DNA of 64,000 nucleotides, taken from assembly GCA_037892935.1 (NCBI GenBank), contig JAYXKI010000002.1:1364001-1428000 (forward strand), given 5' to 3'. The translations under genes were made by a program, and so were the position numbers. Under the pieces are notes generated by a model. The model was not told where the DNA came from. It searched no databases and saw nothing but the letters and a program-made list of their open reading frames with translations. This DNA comes from Phlebopus portentosus (lineage: Eukaryota > Basidiomycota > Agaricomycetes > Boletales > Boletinellaceae). Each line of letters opens with the position of its first letter. Position 1 is the stretch's first letter. This document shows, piece by piece, positions 46,151 through 59,690 of the stretch.

Positions 46151-46888
46151 TATGCTTAAGGTCCGTTGATACTCGCTGATCTCACATCCTTAGTAATGGT
46201 TTTGGCAGTTTGTATGCCGAGGAGTGGATTCGCAAGTCCTTTCATGGTTGTTGTACTGCAGGTTTTGTATCGTATGCTTCCAATTACTTTGTGTTCTGGC
46301 TGGCATTAATTGTTTCTTCCTACCATTTTGTATGAACACTTCACTGCTTCACAACGTCCTGATTTAGTCTGTGCTGTAGTGTACCGAATATCATGTAACC
46401 TTCCGTGTTGTTATAATGCGCTGGAATGAAAACGCGCTCACTGCTCAGTTTTCTTCAATATCAAATTGTTCTTTTGCCTTGACATCATAGCCGGTGTCTT
46501 TGACCAGCGAAGAACCGAGAAGCATGATTGCAAGTCATCTATGATATAATATCATTTCATTTTCAACACATAGTCTACCAGCACTAGATTAGCGTCCCCG
46601 TTGTTACTTAGTCTAATGATCCTGGTTCGGATCAAGTATATTGAGAAGCTCTAGCTTCAATTTCTCCCTAATCACCTCCCCTTGTGAGAACGCAGTCAAC
46701 AAGAATGGAGATCTCGTTCACATATGACCCCGGGTGCAGGTCAGCTGCCCAGCGGGCGCTGAGGAGAAGGCCCGGACTTTCATCAGTTATCTCACAGGCC
46801 TAACGGGTACTTACATACGATAAGTAACGGCGGACTATTTTAGAGCTTGGGAGCAAAAATCCCCGTGTGCTTCATCTTTCATCCACAC
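46151..46888. other. intergenic region, nothing seen
   Basis: 738 bp between two plus-strand genes. No gene, repeat or clear regulatory motif was recognised. Confidence 0.4.
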
Positions 46889-48162
46889 ATGATGTTTGCT
46901 AGTCTCCGCGCGACGAGGATCGCGAAGCCCGCGTCATGGTTGAGGGGTCCAGCTTCGCGTCGTGATAGTAGAGTTTTGACTTTGACAGCACAGAGGTTCT
47001 TCGCGTCAACAACTTTGCGACCACAAAAGGCGCAGTCTGTATCTCCGTTAGGACCGCTAGGCGTCGAGGCGGCCTTCAAGGCAGCGGAGGACCCGTCGTT
47101 CCAACCACGAGCGACTCTGCAGAAGGAGTTTAGCCTCACGGGGCGCGTAGCGGTCGTCTCGGGTGGCAATAGGGGGTTGGGTCTCGAGATGGCTGAGACA
47201 CTGTGCGAAGCCGGCGCGGCCGTCTACTGCCTTGATTTGCCGACTCAGCCGGGCAAGGAGTGGACTGCGACAAAGGACTATGTCAAGCGTATGGGCGTCG
47301 AGGGTGCGAGGCTCGAATACGCGAGCGTGGACGTGACGAACCAAAAAGCCGTTTGGGACGTCGTTGAGAAAATTAGCGATAAGGAGAAACGTATGGATGC
47401 GTGCATTGCCGCTGCGGGTATCCTCCAGGGGTACGACTGTCTCGATTATCCGGCGGAGGAATTCCAGAAAGTTATGAACGTGAATGTAAATGGCGTTCTC
47501 TTCACCGCTCAGGCTGTTGGACGTCAGATGGTCCGATTCGGGTCACCTGGAAGCATTATTCTCATCGCGTCTATGAGCGGAAGTATCACGAACAAAGTCA
47601 GTGGCAATCGTAACGGCATAAGAGCATATGCATCGCCGAATGACAACTAATGGCTGTCACTTATCTCCGGTTTCGTTTCAGGACCATGCTTGGGTAGCGT
47701 ACAATACGAGTAAATCCGCCGTTATCCAGGTGAGTGTATATGAAACTTCGGCAAATATCAGACCAGATCCCAAGGATAGTCCCTTAGATGGGCCGTAGTA
47801 TGGCCTGCGAACTTGGTCCTAAGGAAATTCGGGTGAACACGCTTTCTCCGGGACATATCTATACAGCGTAAGTTATTTGAAATGTATGCTGAGAAGGGCC
47901 GGGCTGACAAGTGATCAGAATGACTGCGGCTTACCTAGACAAATATCCCGAATTGTACGAAAAGTGGTCCAATTTGAACCCTCTTGGTCGCTTGGGTAGG
48001 CCGGACGAATTAAGAGGGGTGGTCGCATGGCTAGCATCAGATGCGTCCACATTCTGCACCGGAAGCGAGTGAGTGGCTTGCGAAGTTCCTTTATGTTCGG
48101 ACAAGGATACTAAACACACGTTTATCAGTATCCTCGTTAGCGGCGGACATCATTCGTGGTAA
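46889..48162 (+). CDS. short-chain dehydrogenase/reductase with mitochondrial-like leader
   Basis: NAD(P)-dependent oxidoreductase of the classical SDR family. MMFASLRATRIAKPASWLRG forms an Arg/Ser/Ala-rich presequence of about 50 residues, suggesting mitochondrial import. The Rossmann motif is VAVVSGGNRGLGLEMAETL (TGxxxGxG variant), followed by YASVDVTNQKAVW, AAAGIL in place of NNAG, IILIASMSGS (catalytic Ser) and WVAYNTSKSAVIQM (YxxxK), and the end ILVSGGHHSW. It resembles fungal D-arabinitol/mannitol-type dehydrogenases (Ard1-like), which usually lack a leader. The substrate is not deducible. Three introns lie at the 3' side (47593-47681, 47729-47788, 47868-47918) plus one near 48070. An upstream ATG at 46847 is in frame but adds a non-targeting segment. 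Confidence 0.87.
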
Positions 48163-48571
48163 TAGAACGGTTTCGGAAGACTTTGGAAAGGCGTTCTGCG
48201 GCGGACTTTTCTTGTAGGATTATTTATGCGTTCCACTTGCTTTCTGTACCGTCTTTGCCACACCGATTTGTTTAAAGGTCCTACAGTGTAGCGAGCACTG
48301 ATCATGTAATATGTCATTGAATGAGTAAACATGCTGAAAAACAGAGGCGGAATACCGGGGTGACAGTCGTTTATAAATGGTCGCAGAAAGCTCACTCCCG
48401 GATGGATGTGGAAGGGAAGACTGCTTTCGGTACGCGTCTGATTGGACGCGTTCCGGTTGACGCACGTGACACGCGACACGCTACTGACTCAATTTTGTAA
48501 CTTTTTGTTTGTTCACGATTCAGTCATAGTCCTTACCTTGCACTAGTCTCAAAGCCGCGCAGAAGGCTGAT
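48163..48571. other. intergenic region, nothing seen
   Basis: 409 bp between two plus-strand genes. Minus-strand frames here are shadows without motifs. Confidence 0.4.
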
Positions 48572-50141
48572 ATGATTGTGGATAATGCTAGCACAGATAT
48601 GTTTACCCAAGGAAGCTCATCTTACAAGAAGGCTCGCAAACAGTATCTGAAAAGTAATCGCAATAGGCCTTCGGGTAGTTCACCGGACTGGACACCGTTT
48701 CGAGCAGCGGAGAAGAAGTACATGGCGAAATTTCCATCCCCGGATCTGTCTGATGTCTTGGATCTTGCTTTGTTGGATGAATGCAGAAGCGACGAAGTGA
48801 CTAAAGGGAGATGGAAAGGAAGAGCGGACGCCATCGACGCACGGGAAATAACACTGAAGGGGTATACGGGATGCAGGTGGAGAAGAGCATATTACGTCCC
48901 CCAGATCCCAGGTATAATTAACTTAATGGCTACATTTGGTTACCGCTTAGTTGTCCTCATTATCAGGTCTGGTCATTCTTCCGGGATATCTTAATCAGGA
49001 ACTGCAACGAAGGCTGGTCCGTTGGAGTCTTGCAGTGCACGCCAGGAGACCAAACGAAACAAATCTCGATACCCATTACCGAATGCCCGCGGAAGGCTTG
49101 TGGAATTTGCATTTTCGAGGCGATACAAGTACACTTCCGCGTCGAGATTATGACTCACCACAAAATGGGGAGATGGATAGTGCTTCAGGATTGCCTACCA
49201 ACCCTACTACGGATCATAGTGCAACTTCTACTCGGCCGAGAACGCCACCTGCGCGGCCAGTGACTCATGGATCAGCCACTGCGACTGAGCTCCTTCCTAA
49301 ACTACGCTGGGCTAACATCGGGTGGTTCTATGATTGGGGCACCAAAGAGTACGAGTTCAGCAGAGGAAAACCCGATGTCGGCGAGCCTATAAGATCAGTT
49401 TGCAAAGAGATCGTAAGCATAGTTGATTGGAATGCACTTTTTGACACTCAAATGCATGATTCCGACATGCATCATGAGGTGGTTGCTGCCAGCCCACAGT
49501 GGGCGGGATGGGACTCGAGCTATGGTGCGATACATCCATGCTAATCTGTAGAGATGTTTTCTCCGACACCATTGTCTTGCGTGCAGAACCTGATGCAGGA
49601 ATCGTCAATTTTTACCAATACAAAGTAAAACGTCCTTCATACAGCTGTTTGGCGCCTTTGTAATGATTTTGAACCGCATGCTGGCAGGATACGCTGATGG
49701 GCCATGTTGATCGCGCCGAAGTGTGCGCAACCTCACCTCTCGTCTCATTGTCGTGCGTCTTTGATTTACTCGGCCGATCTTTTCGTTTAACGCGGTGTTT
49801 GTAGCCTGGGAAACGCCGCTGTGTTCCTGATCGGTGGGCCCACAAAAAATGATAAACCGGTCGCAATTCTATTGAGATCCGGAGATGCCATTGTGATGGC
49901 TGGGCCAAGTTGCAGGAGAGCCTACCATGGTAAATCCGTAGTGACTGGCAACAATGATAAAAGTCTGACTGTATTGCCTGAAGGCGTACCCAGGATTTTG
50001 GAGGGAACATTGCCTGCTCACTTTGACGAAGTTGCAGAGTCCAGTGCCGGCTGGGCCGCCTATAGTCGATATCTCCAAACAACACGGATTAATGTGAACG
50101 TCAGGCAAGTGTTTCCGAAGGGCTTTGATCCATCGCGATAA
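48572..50141 (+). CDS. ALKBH1: ALKBH1-like Fe(II)/2-oxoglutarate dioxygenase (AlkB homolog)
   Basis: Oxidative demethylase of nucleic acids; animal ALKBH1 acts on tRNA and DNA in nucleus and mitochondria. It starts MIVDNASTDMFTQGSSSYKK. The fold is visible as PGLVILPGYLNQELQRRLVR, RRPNETNLDTHYRMPAEGLW, LRWANIGWFYDWGTKEYEFS and AGIVNFYQYKDTLMGHVDRA with the HxD metal pair in HVD, then LSLGNAAVFLIGGP, AILLRSGDAIVMAGPSCRRA, YHGVPRILEG (distal His) and TRINVNVRQVFPKGFDPSR (2-oxoglutarate-binding Arg). All ligands are intact. A variable Ser/Thr/Pro insertion of about 50 residues (DSASGLPTNPTTDHSATSTR and on) sits before LPKLRWANIGW. Introns fall near 48880-48968, 49525-49586, 49620-49690, 49750-49803 and 49929-49984. 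It converges with CMC2. Confidence 0.92.
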
Positions 50142-50371
50142 AAAAATTTTCAGGGTGAGTTCACACAACAGTGTGTGTTTTCGTCATACTGATGAAGCTG
50201 CCATGAGGAAGTTATGAGTTATGAAAAAGCTGTATTCGTGGATTGATGCGCGGATATTATCCACTACGTGAAACGCATTCCAAAGCATCAGATCAGCACT
50301 TTTGTGAAACCGCATCCTGTAGCATATTGAATCTCACGTATTAAATTATATTTGCCTAGAAAAAGCGGGAT

Positions 50372-50712
50372 TCAGTCATCCTTATGAAGTTCCTCCAGCG
50401 CCCTTTTCCTGCGTTCTGCGCGGAATTTCGACTCTTCGGAATTGCGCTTGGTCCGCTCAATACGCTTCATGAAACAACTATTAGCCGTTGAACGTGCGGT
50501 TGACGGAAATTCTGGCACTTACCTCTCTTCGTAGACACATGTTCAGTTCGTTCTTGATATCGTTGCAACCTCCAAAGTATTTGGCCCATAAGTTGCTATG
50601 ACATTGATCCAATGCTTCAATAAGCTCCTTGCAAACTTGAAGAAGTCAGACTGGTCCAAGTCGGCACAGTGAGCAACGCACCAATGTTCTTGTTCGTGAG
50701 CTGCTGATGCAT
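50372..50712 (-). CDS. CMC2: COX assembly protein CMC2, twin CX9C
   Basis: Small three-exon gene: 50712-50682, 50635-50523 and 50464-50372, giving 78 residues. The sequence starts MHQQLTNKNI, continues VCKELIEALDQCHSNLWAKY and FGGCNDIKNELNMCLRRERI, and ends in a basic helix to ALEELHKDD. Two exact CX9C motifs (C-KELIEALDQ-C and C-NDIKNELNM-C) form the helical hairpin oxidised by Mia40 in the mitochondrial intermembrane space. The HPQL-like start, the CH at the second Cys and the WAK..G.CN spacing are those of Cmc2, which is needed for cytochrome c oxidase biogenesis. The exons are too short to stand out as open frames. It converges with ALKBH1. Confidence 0.88.
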
Positions 50713-51938
50713 GGCAATGCCTAAGCGCGCTTCACGTTCAATTTTTCAATTTTTGGTTAACATTCGAATGCACGTGACATAAAGTATGTAATCGGGTTTC
50801 CGACACGCTCTTACCTTTTCGGGCCATTACCACCACCGCCAGAACCTAGATCCACTGCTACTTGGCTACTCTGCTCTTCGATCCAATCAACCTTTCCCCC
50901 CTGCTTATGGCCGAAATCACCTTGAGAATGAAACTACCATCGAAAGGTTCGACCAACTGTGGCTCAGTCTACTGATACAAAGGAAACTTAGAAGCACTTG
51001 ACACACTTAAGCACACCCCCAGTGCTTAGACTTGCTTTGAGAAGACGCCGAACTGTTCCTCGGAACACAGTTTGAGAATGTGCTGAAGAGTCTGGTGTGC
51101 TTTCTGAGTGGTCCTTGTTCTGGTGGGCGCCCCACCGGGACTGGTTCCGTCGTACGGTCAAATTCTTATCGCATCGGCGGTTCAATGCTAGCAATTTCGG
51201 AATGACTCCCCTCTGGAATGCGAGTGGAAGGAGTAAACTTTCCTTAAGTACTATCGATAGAAAGCAGAAGACACGTTTATGGATATCGCCTGCTTGGGGT
51301 GAGTGCGATATAAGTCGCCGTGTTATCGAAAAGGATATTTCCAGAGGTTCTCAAATGAATCATTGCAGGAGCGTGGCCACAGACCACGATCACGTCGGAC
51401 CCTTGCTAACTGGCTACCTCATCGTTTACGTGGTTAGCCAGCATGGCGACCAACCGGGACACTTTCGCAGCCGTCGCCCCATCTATTTGCGCTAGCCGTG
51501 CCTAGGCGCCCTATCCTCACAATCGGACGGGAAGGCGCTCCGCCTGACCTGCACATAAGCACACAAGGATGACACAAACAACGGCCGGATAAGGTAGTTC
51601 CCGACCGGCGCTCAAGGCCGGTATCTTGATAGGTGTCGGCTGTCCTTCCGTGCTTGACACATAAGTGGTGGCCCTATCTTCTTACTGGTCTCCGACAAGG
51701 AAAATACGCACTTTGACAATCGCCTCGGCTCACCCGCTTGAAATCACCGTGTTGCCAAGTTCAAAGCCTCAATGCGCTCAAGTACGACGTTTTTGCGTTT
51801 CAGACAGGCGATGACCCCTTCAGACAATTTCCGAACAGCCCTTGGTGTATAAAGCTTGCTTGCTTTGCTGCCTCAGAATGCACATCGAACACATCCGTGA
51901 TTCAAAAAGCTATCAACCTCTCCCAAACAGCCCGCACC
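50713..51938. other. 1.2 kb intergenic region with GATA-like and CGG elements
   Basis: No gene is supported; the 132-codon plus frame at 51097-51495 has no motif. Just before the Zn2Cys6 gene there are GATA-type cores: ggataagg near 51585, tatcttgatagg near 51622 and cctatctt near 51673. Two CCGG/GGCC elements (gaccggcgctcaaggccggt, 51602-51621) form an inverted pair. These could be fungal GATA-factor and zinc-cluster sites, but such short motifs are common by chance. Confidence 0.3.
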
Positions 51939-52383
51939 ATGATAGACCCTTTTAAAGTCCAAACCGATGGATCTATTCAGGCGAAGAATGGCAAAGCTTC
52001 TCGTAATCGAGCCTGCGACACTTGCAAGAAACGGAAACTCGGAGTACGTTCTTTACTCCCATGCCATGAATGATTTACAAAGTAATCAACCAATGCTTAG
52101 TGCGACAGAGATGCTCCGAACCGACTAGGCCTGGAGTCATGCACAAGATGCAGCGAAGCTAAAATACCATGCACCGTATCTGGTAGGTACAAGTTATGTC
52201 CTGGCATGCCTTACATCGGGGATTGACTTTTGAGTGTAGGCCAGTAAAGTCTTGCAATCCTCGGCGAATCACATATCTGCACTTCCCCGAATTTATGCCT
52301 TACCATCTTCATTGTCGATACTATGTGCAATGTCCCTATCGGCATTCTGTCCCGATCTTTAGTTTTGTGATTGTTTTATTTTG
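51939..52383 (+). CDS. short protein with Zn2Cys6 DNA-binding motif, possibly truncated
   Basis: Exon 1 (51939-52039) gives MIDPFKVQTDGSIQAKNGKA then SRNRACDTCKKRKLG. After a 58-nt intron, exon 2 (52098-52181) gives CDRDAPNRLGLESCTRCSEA and KIPCTVS. Together they form C-x2-C-x6-C..C-x2-C-x6-C, a complete fungal zinc-cluster. A third exon from about 52247 continues to a stop at 52381-52383 without any motif; another acceptor gives a stop almost at once. Normal zinc-cluster regulators continue for several hundred residues with a dimerisation coil and a middle domain. None can be found before QCR7, which lies convergently only 96 bp away. It is either a genuinely short DNA-binding protein or a 5' remnant. 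Confidence 0.55.
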
Positions 52384-52479
52384 AGTGCAGATAATGTTAC
52401 TTTAAACAGACTAGTCGCGCATGGACATTCGCAGCTCAGTTCACTTAGAAAAGCTAATTTACGATCCTGGTGTCCTCAA

Positions 52480-53041
52480 TTATCGCTTCCTCTGAACCTG
52501 AACATTATTCCATTTAGCTCGCTCCAAATCCTCTTTCCAAACTTCCTCAACGTGAGGCTTCAGGTAGCGAACGTCCTAGGGAATCAATAAACAGACATCA
52601 GTGTCGAGTAGTATATCCCCAAACACAAGGGCGCACCTCCTCAGGCTTGACCCATTGCTCCTTCGGCAGGTTCTTATGAATGACACTGGCTTGTGATGCG
52701 ACGCGGAAACGGTAGATGCGGTCATACGCTTCGCGTTCAGAGAGACGTCCAAGAGCCTCGAGAAATATGTCAGAACAGTACGGAAAGAATGTTAGCGAGT
52801 GAAGTTTCACTTTTTGCACGTCATCACGTTCCTCGAGTACTGTGATTGAAAGTTGGCTTAGTGGAATACACAAAATGCATCGTCATTACCACTCACGAAG
52901 ATCGTCGTATCTGAGGCCCATCTGCCTATAACCAGCGACCTGCGCGTACCAGTCCGCAAATGGCTTGAAAAGGCGGTAAAGAGAAGGAGACTTTCTAATC
53001 TGAGGGGCGAACGAGAGGCCGAGTGGACCGAAGATGGTCAT
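52480..53041 (-). CDS. QCR7: ubiquinol-cytochrome c reductase subunit 7 (14 kDa)
   Basis: Matrix-side subunit of respiratory complex III that caps cytochrome b. [20 protein letters not shown] starts at 53041, followed by [20 protein letters not shown] and MGLRYDDL. After an intron comes [10 protein letters not shown], then after another intron (52812-52759) [40 protein letters not shown], and in the last exon [20 protein letters not shown] and [11 protein letters not shown]. This is the whole family sequence at the usual length of about 125 residues. An ATG 27 codons upstream is in frame but not family-like. It is divergent from nucleoside diphosphate kinase with 216 bp between starts. Confidence 0.94.
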
Positions 53042-53257
53042 TTTGGCACCTTCGAGTGAGTTGAGGTAGGTGGGTGAAGTCGGGCTGTTGTGTTGTTTAT
53101 CGCTTATGTAACTTGCCAACACGTAATAAGTAGATCTGTCACGATTGCCACACGAGGCAATTGATATAAATCTGCCATCCTGGTCTCCTCAAAGTTACTA
53201 TTCCTCTTTCTCTTCCTCCTCGCACTCCTTGTCTGCCCTTGTAATCCTTCATACACT

Positions 53258-53942
53258 ATGTCCAAGTTTGAGCAGACATACATCATGATCAAGGTCTGTC
53301 GATCATCCGTGATCACAGTCTTCTTGAAGTGTTGTAACGCATTTATGCTATACAGCCTGATGGCGTTCAACGCAACCTTGTAGGCGCCATCATTGCCCGT
53401 TTCGAACAACGTGGCTTCAAGCTCGTCGCGCTGAAGATGGTGCATGCTACTCCCGAACATCTTGAGAAGCGTAAGCCTTCTAGATATATGTAATCAATTC
53501 TTTCATCGTTCTCATCGATGAACATAGACTACGAGGATCTCAAGGGCAAGCCTTTCTTCCCAGGATTGATCAAGTATATGGCCTCTGGACCCGTTGTTGC
53601 GATGGTTTGGGAAGGCCTTGATGCCGTCAAGACTGGTCGCTCGATGCTCGGCGCCACCAACCCACTCGCTTCTGCTCCAGGTGAATTTTATGTGGAAGTC
53701 ACCTCAGTAAATGACACCCTTCATAATCGTTTTCATAGGCACCATTCGTGGTGACTATGCGCTTGCTGTTGGTCGTAACATTGCACATGGCTCCGATTCC
53801 GTCGAGAGTGCGAAGAAGGAGATCGCCCAGTAAGCTTCCCTGATGCATATACGGTCTAAAATCTGACTGACACGCGTTCAGCTGGTTCCCGGAGGGCATA
53901 GTTCAGTACAGGAGCCTTCTTGAGGATGTGATCTTCGAGTAA
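53258..53942 (+). CDS. YNK1: nucleoside diphosphate kinase
   Basis: Transfers the gamma phosphate from ATP to nucleoside diphosphates through a phospho-histidine. Exons: [12 protein letters not shown] at 53258, then after an intron [100 protein letters not shown] and [19 protein letters not shown], then [20 protein letters not shown]. The active-site His is in NIAHGSD, and the substrate-loop ATNP..SAPGTIRGD is complete. The length, about 150 residues, is that of the family. At least four introns of about 50-60 nt interrupt it, so no single frame shows the full protein. Confidence 0.95.
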
Positions 53943-54627
53943 AGGAAAGACGTAAACGCGAGAAACAAAATTCATGTATTGTGAAGGATACCGGAACGTA
54001 GCGGATTGGCGTTGGTGTGTAAATTCAGGCCTGACGCTTTAGAATTGTGCAAATAGAAGATAAAATTTTACACATTGACTCTCACCAAGCTTTCCTTTTG
54101 CTTTCCGAAACTGTCAAGACGCGCTTAGGCTCAGACATTCGAGAGGGTGTGCTATCGGAGCATAATTTAGATTAACGGTGTCGATCATCGCAAGGTAAAA
54201 ATGTCGCGGGAGACAGTACTTGATGCTCCCGCTCGGTGCTATTTGTTCTCACGAGCTTATTCTTCGAACTTGACGAAGATGAGACAGATTATACCTTAAT
54301 GATGCTGGGTGGGAAGTCAATGCATGGGAAGGTAATAGACATTTACGAGAAAACTAGTGGATGCGGAGTCAACCGTGGAAGCAAAACAAATCGATCGCAG
54401 CAATCGTCCCGATGCATTGCGACTAGTCTTATTTCTAGGTGACCTCGTGCTCTGTTCAGGCTCCGTCGCACTGTCTTGCGAGGATGGCTCGCAGCTGCCT
54501 CACGAAATAGCCTTCTCGGTCGGCAAGAAGATCATTCTTCTCAAGCCCCAGCCATTGTTATAAAAGCTGCTATCATCACGCCAGGGAAGGCCGTCTCTCT
54601 TGGAGAATGCATCCTGGCGAACCCGTC
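53943..54627. other. intergenic region, nothing supportable
   Basis: 685 bp. A frame at 54357-54563 (SGSVALSCEDGSQLPHEIAF) has no motif and does not splice into the next gene. This presumably holds the promoter of the DOMON-b561 gene. Confidence 0.35.
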
Positions 54628-56378
54628 ATGCTCCCACTCTGGTCTTTTGTACTTCTATACTGGTCCTCTGTTTTCCTTGTTTCTTTAGCCGAGAGTGTGC
54701 AAGGTGACATCTTTTGCAGCGAGTTGATGTGTGTAACCGCCTTTGTTAATTCGAGTACAGTGACTTGTGAGTCCTCCTTAATTTTCCGAAGCTCTCGATA
54801 CTGAAAGACTTGTGGCAGATCAAATGACCGCGTTGACCCGGCTTGGGTGGATGGCCATGTGAGACCACAGACGCTTTTTTGGCGGGGTCTGATTTGTTGG
54901 ACTCGTTTAGAGGCTTCGGGACCCAAACGGCAGATGCAAAGACGGTTATTATGTGGCCCAATTCTGACGGAAGCGTGGCCCTGTCGCAGAGGACCGCTCC
55001 AGCTCTTGTAGAACCTGTACCGGATCCCAATCCTCCACGGACGACAACATCTTACGATCCTTTCATAAACGTGAGACACGAGCAGGAGCCAGCATTTGTT
55101 CCTCTGACATGCTTCTTCAGCTTTCATCTGTCGTCCCAAGATTGGCATTTACTATCCCCAAAGATGACACTATCGAACAGAATGCCATTTGGGCGTTAGG
55201 AGTTTCTAATTCCTTGTCGGCTTCTCCGGATACGAACCTAGAATTGCACCTGGATTCGGGCAACTTTACCTTGAACTTGGCAAACACTATCGATACGGAA
55301 CAGAACCCATTCCTGGATCCGACCCCTTCTACTGCCAGTGGCTCACTCTCCAGTATTGCAACTTCTTCGCTTTTCCCTAGTGGGGATCCCTCCACTAACG
55401 ATGGAACACCGTTTCAGACGTTTGAGAAGCTCATCGTCGCGCATGCTGTGCTTTCAGTGCTTGGATTTTTGGTCGTACTGCCTATAGGGTCCTTGATCGC
55501 GCGATGGCTAAGGACTTTCAGGGTTAACTGGTTCTACTATCACTGGCTGACGCAAGTCATCTTCGTTATCCCAGTGGTGGTGACTGGATGGGCTCTAGGC
55601 CCTTTATCGGCCGCCGCTCAAGGAGTAGCCCATGCCAATGACTCGCACAGGGTATTCAATGAAGCTCCTAACTTCGACAATAGGAATAGGATCGTGATGA
55701 CAAGGTTCTTGGCATTCTGCTTCTTCCTTTATATTTGATCCAGTTGAGCACGGGGACGTTCATACACTCGCGGAAGTCTGTTTGCCCGCGGAGACACCCA
55801 CCGCGAAACATTGCGCATGGTGTGATGGGTACGGTAATCATTGGACTTGCCTTTTATCAAGTGAGAATCATCTCCTGGGTTGTTGGTCGTATCCAATAGT
55901 AGTTTAGGTTAGGACAGGTCTGACTGTGGATTGGACTATCGCAACAGAACGGTCAGTCGACCTCAACGTTTTCTCAAACCTATGGATCGCGTGGGTTGTC
56001 GTAAGTTTTTAGTACAAAGACTGTTCCTTATCCGTCTGTATGTAGTTCATACCCGTCATATACTTCATCGGATTCGTATGACTCCGTCGCCAACTTGCGC
56101 GTGAACGCGAACTCCCTCCCGCGTCTTTGCCTGGGGCATCCGATACAGAAAACGGAAACGGGATTGGTGCTAGACAACTTCTAGGACTGGACCGTGGCGT
56201 TGTCGACGATGGAACGCACGATATCTTCTCCGAAGATAATTCTCAGAGACGTCGTGGTCGAGGACGAAGAGTAACAAGTAATGCAGCTTCAGGAGACATC
56301 GAAATGAGAGAGGTGCAATCCGAACATCGAACTCCTCTTTCTCTTCCCACTTCGCTTTTAGCTTCGACTGCTAGCTAG
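54628..56378 (+). CDS. DOMON-cytochrome b561 membrane protein with in-frame TGA near the C terminus
   Basis: Secretory-pathway haem protein of the CYBDOM type. A signal peptide MLPLWSFVLLYWSSVFLVSL starts at 54628. The DOMON domain reads IFCSELMCVTAFVNSSTVTY, MTALTRLGWMAIGFGTQTAD and AKTVIMWPNSDGSVALSQRT then PPRTTT. A Ser/Thr-rich linker precedes the b561 helices: FEKLIVAHAVLSVLGFLVVL (haem His), FYYHWLTQVIFVIPVVVTGW, VLGILLLPLYLIQLSTGTFI, RNIAHGVMGTVIIGLAFYQV and LWIAWVVFIPVIYFIGFV. Directly after GFV the frame meets TGA at 56079-56081, then continues in the same frame LRRQLARERELPPASLPGAS and on to a stop at 56376-56378 (99 codons). The LRRQ.ARE segment is what is expected after the last helix. 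A splice explanation with donor gtatga fails on frame. The stop could be a mutation, a sequence error or a readthrough site; if it is terminal the CDS ends at 56081. Confidence 0.8.
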
Positions 56379-56718
56379 TACTCGAATACATTTGCTTGGA
56401 CTCGGAGTTTTCCTTACTCAGCTGGACCTTAACTGAACTTCATGTTTGGCAATGTTAAATAACTACAAATTACATTTATGTAGCGTACATTTTGTAGCTT
56501 TAATGATCAATGACATTTGTTCGTCCGATGTTTAGATGAAAGGTCAATGGTGCCTGTCGGCAATTCGCGTTACGCGTTAGTTTATGACGCGTGCCGCAGC
56601 CGAGAGACTACAAAACTTTCAACGTTTGCTAACTTACAGCCTATCCTAGTACTACCACTTGCTTCAATCTGCACTTCATTTTGCTCGTCGATGCGTAGCC
56701 GCGCACTGACTTAGCCGA
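56379..56718. other. intergenic region, nothing seen
   Basis: 340 bp between two plus-strand genes, AT-rich on the left. No feature is seen. Confidence 0.4.
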
Positions 56719-59031
<2,313 letters not shown>

Positions 59032-59690
59032 GAAGATTTAGTGCCGTATTGATATGTCTTACCCCTTCGTATGCTAGACCTTAACCATTTAATTGCAATG
59101 CCGGTGCGCTCCGCTCCATTTCTCGTGATTTCACGAGTATATACGATGGATCGAAGATAGATATACTCACACCTGATTTTGGCTGCGTGCTATGGCTCAC
59201 ATGAGCATCAATATGCTCAAATCTATTCAAGTCTCGGTCCTTTTGAGGACTACCGCTATTATTGCCTTCCGAAGGCAGCTTCCGGCAATCCAATGACCGC
59301 AAGCAGTCTTCCAACTGATCGATCCAATCGTCACGGAACGCAAGCGTGTAGAAACACGTACTGAATTGAGGCTATCCGCGGGGTCTCTGCGTCCAAGAGC
59401 GGTAGGTACAGTTAAGGATATGCGAAAGATCGGAGACCGCTATGCGGAAGCATTCACATACACTCATCCCAGAAATGAATATTTGCTGTCTCAGATATTC
59501 GAGGGGTTTAAGAAGAGGCCACGGAACGCCGTAGTTCCCTCATAGCTGCTCCCCCGCGGCTTTTACCCCAGGTTCCCTATACCTCTCGTTCCCCGCGCTG
59601 TTCACTCCGCGTCTGATCCTTCTCAAGGCAGCCCGCTCCTCCACTATTACCACGCTTTGATTGACGGGACATTAACGACGGACAAACGTT
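59032..59690. other. intergenic region, nothing supportable
   Basis: 659 bp between two plus-strand genes. No open frame with a motif; the right part carries the transporter promoter (gagacc, ctcccccgcgg near 59550). Confidence 0.4.

Noticed and set aside
51411..51440. Imperfect hairpin tggctacc..ggttagcca
   Set aside because: Short stem with a bulge, no T run, no repeat elsewhere. Likely chance.
54576..55148. 190-codon minus-strand frame
   Set aside because: Lies opposite the DOMON exons, whose frames splice correctly and match a known family.
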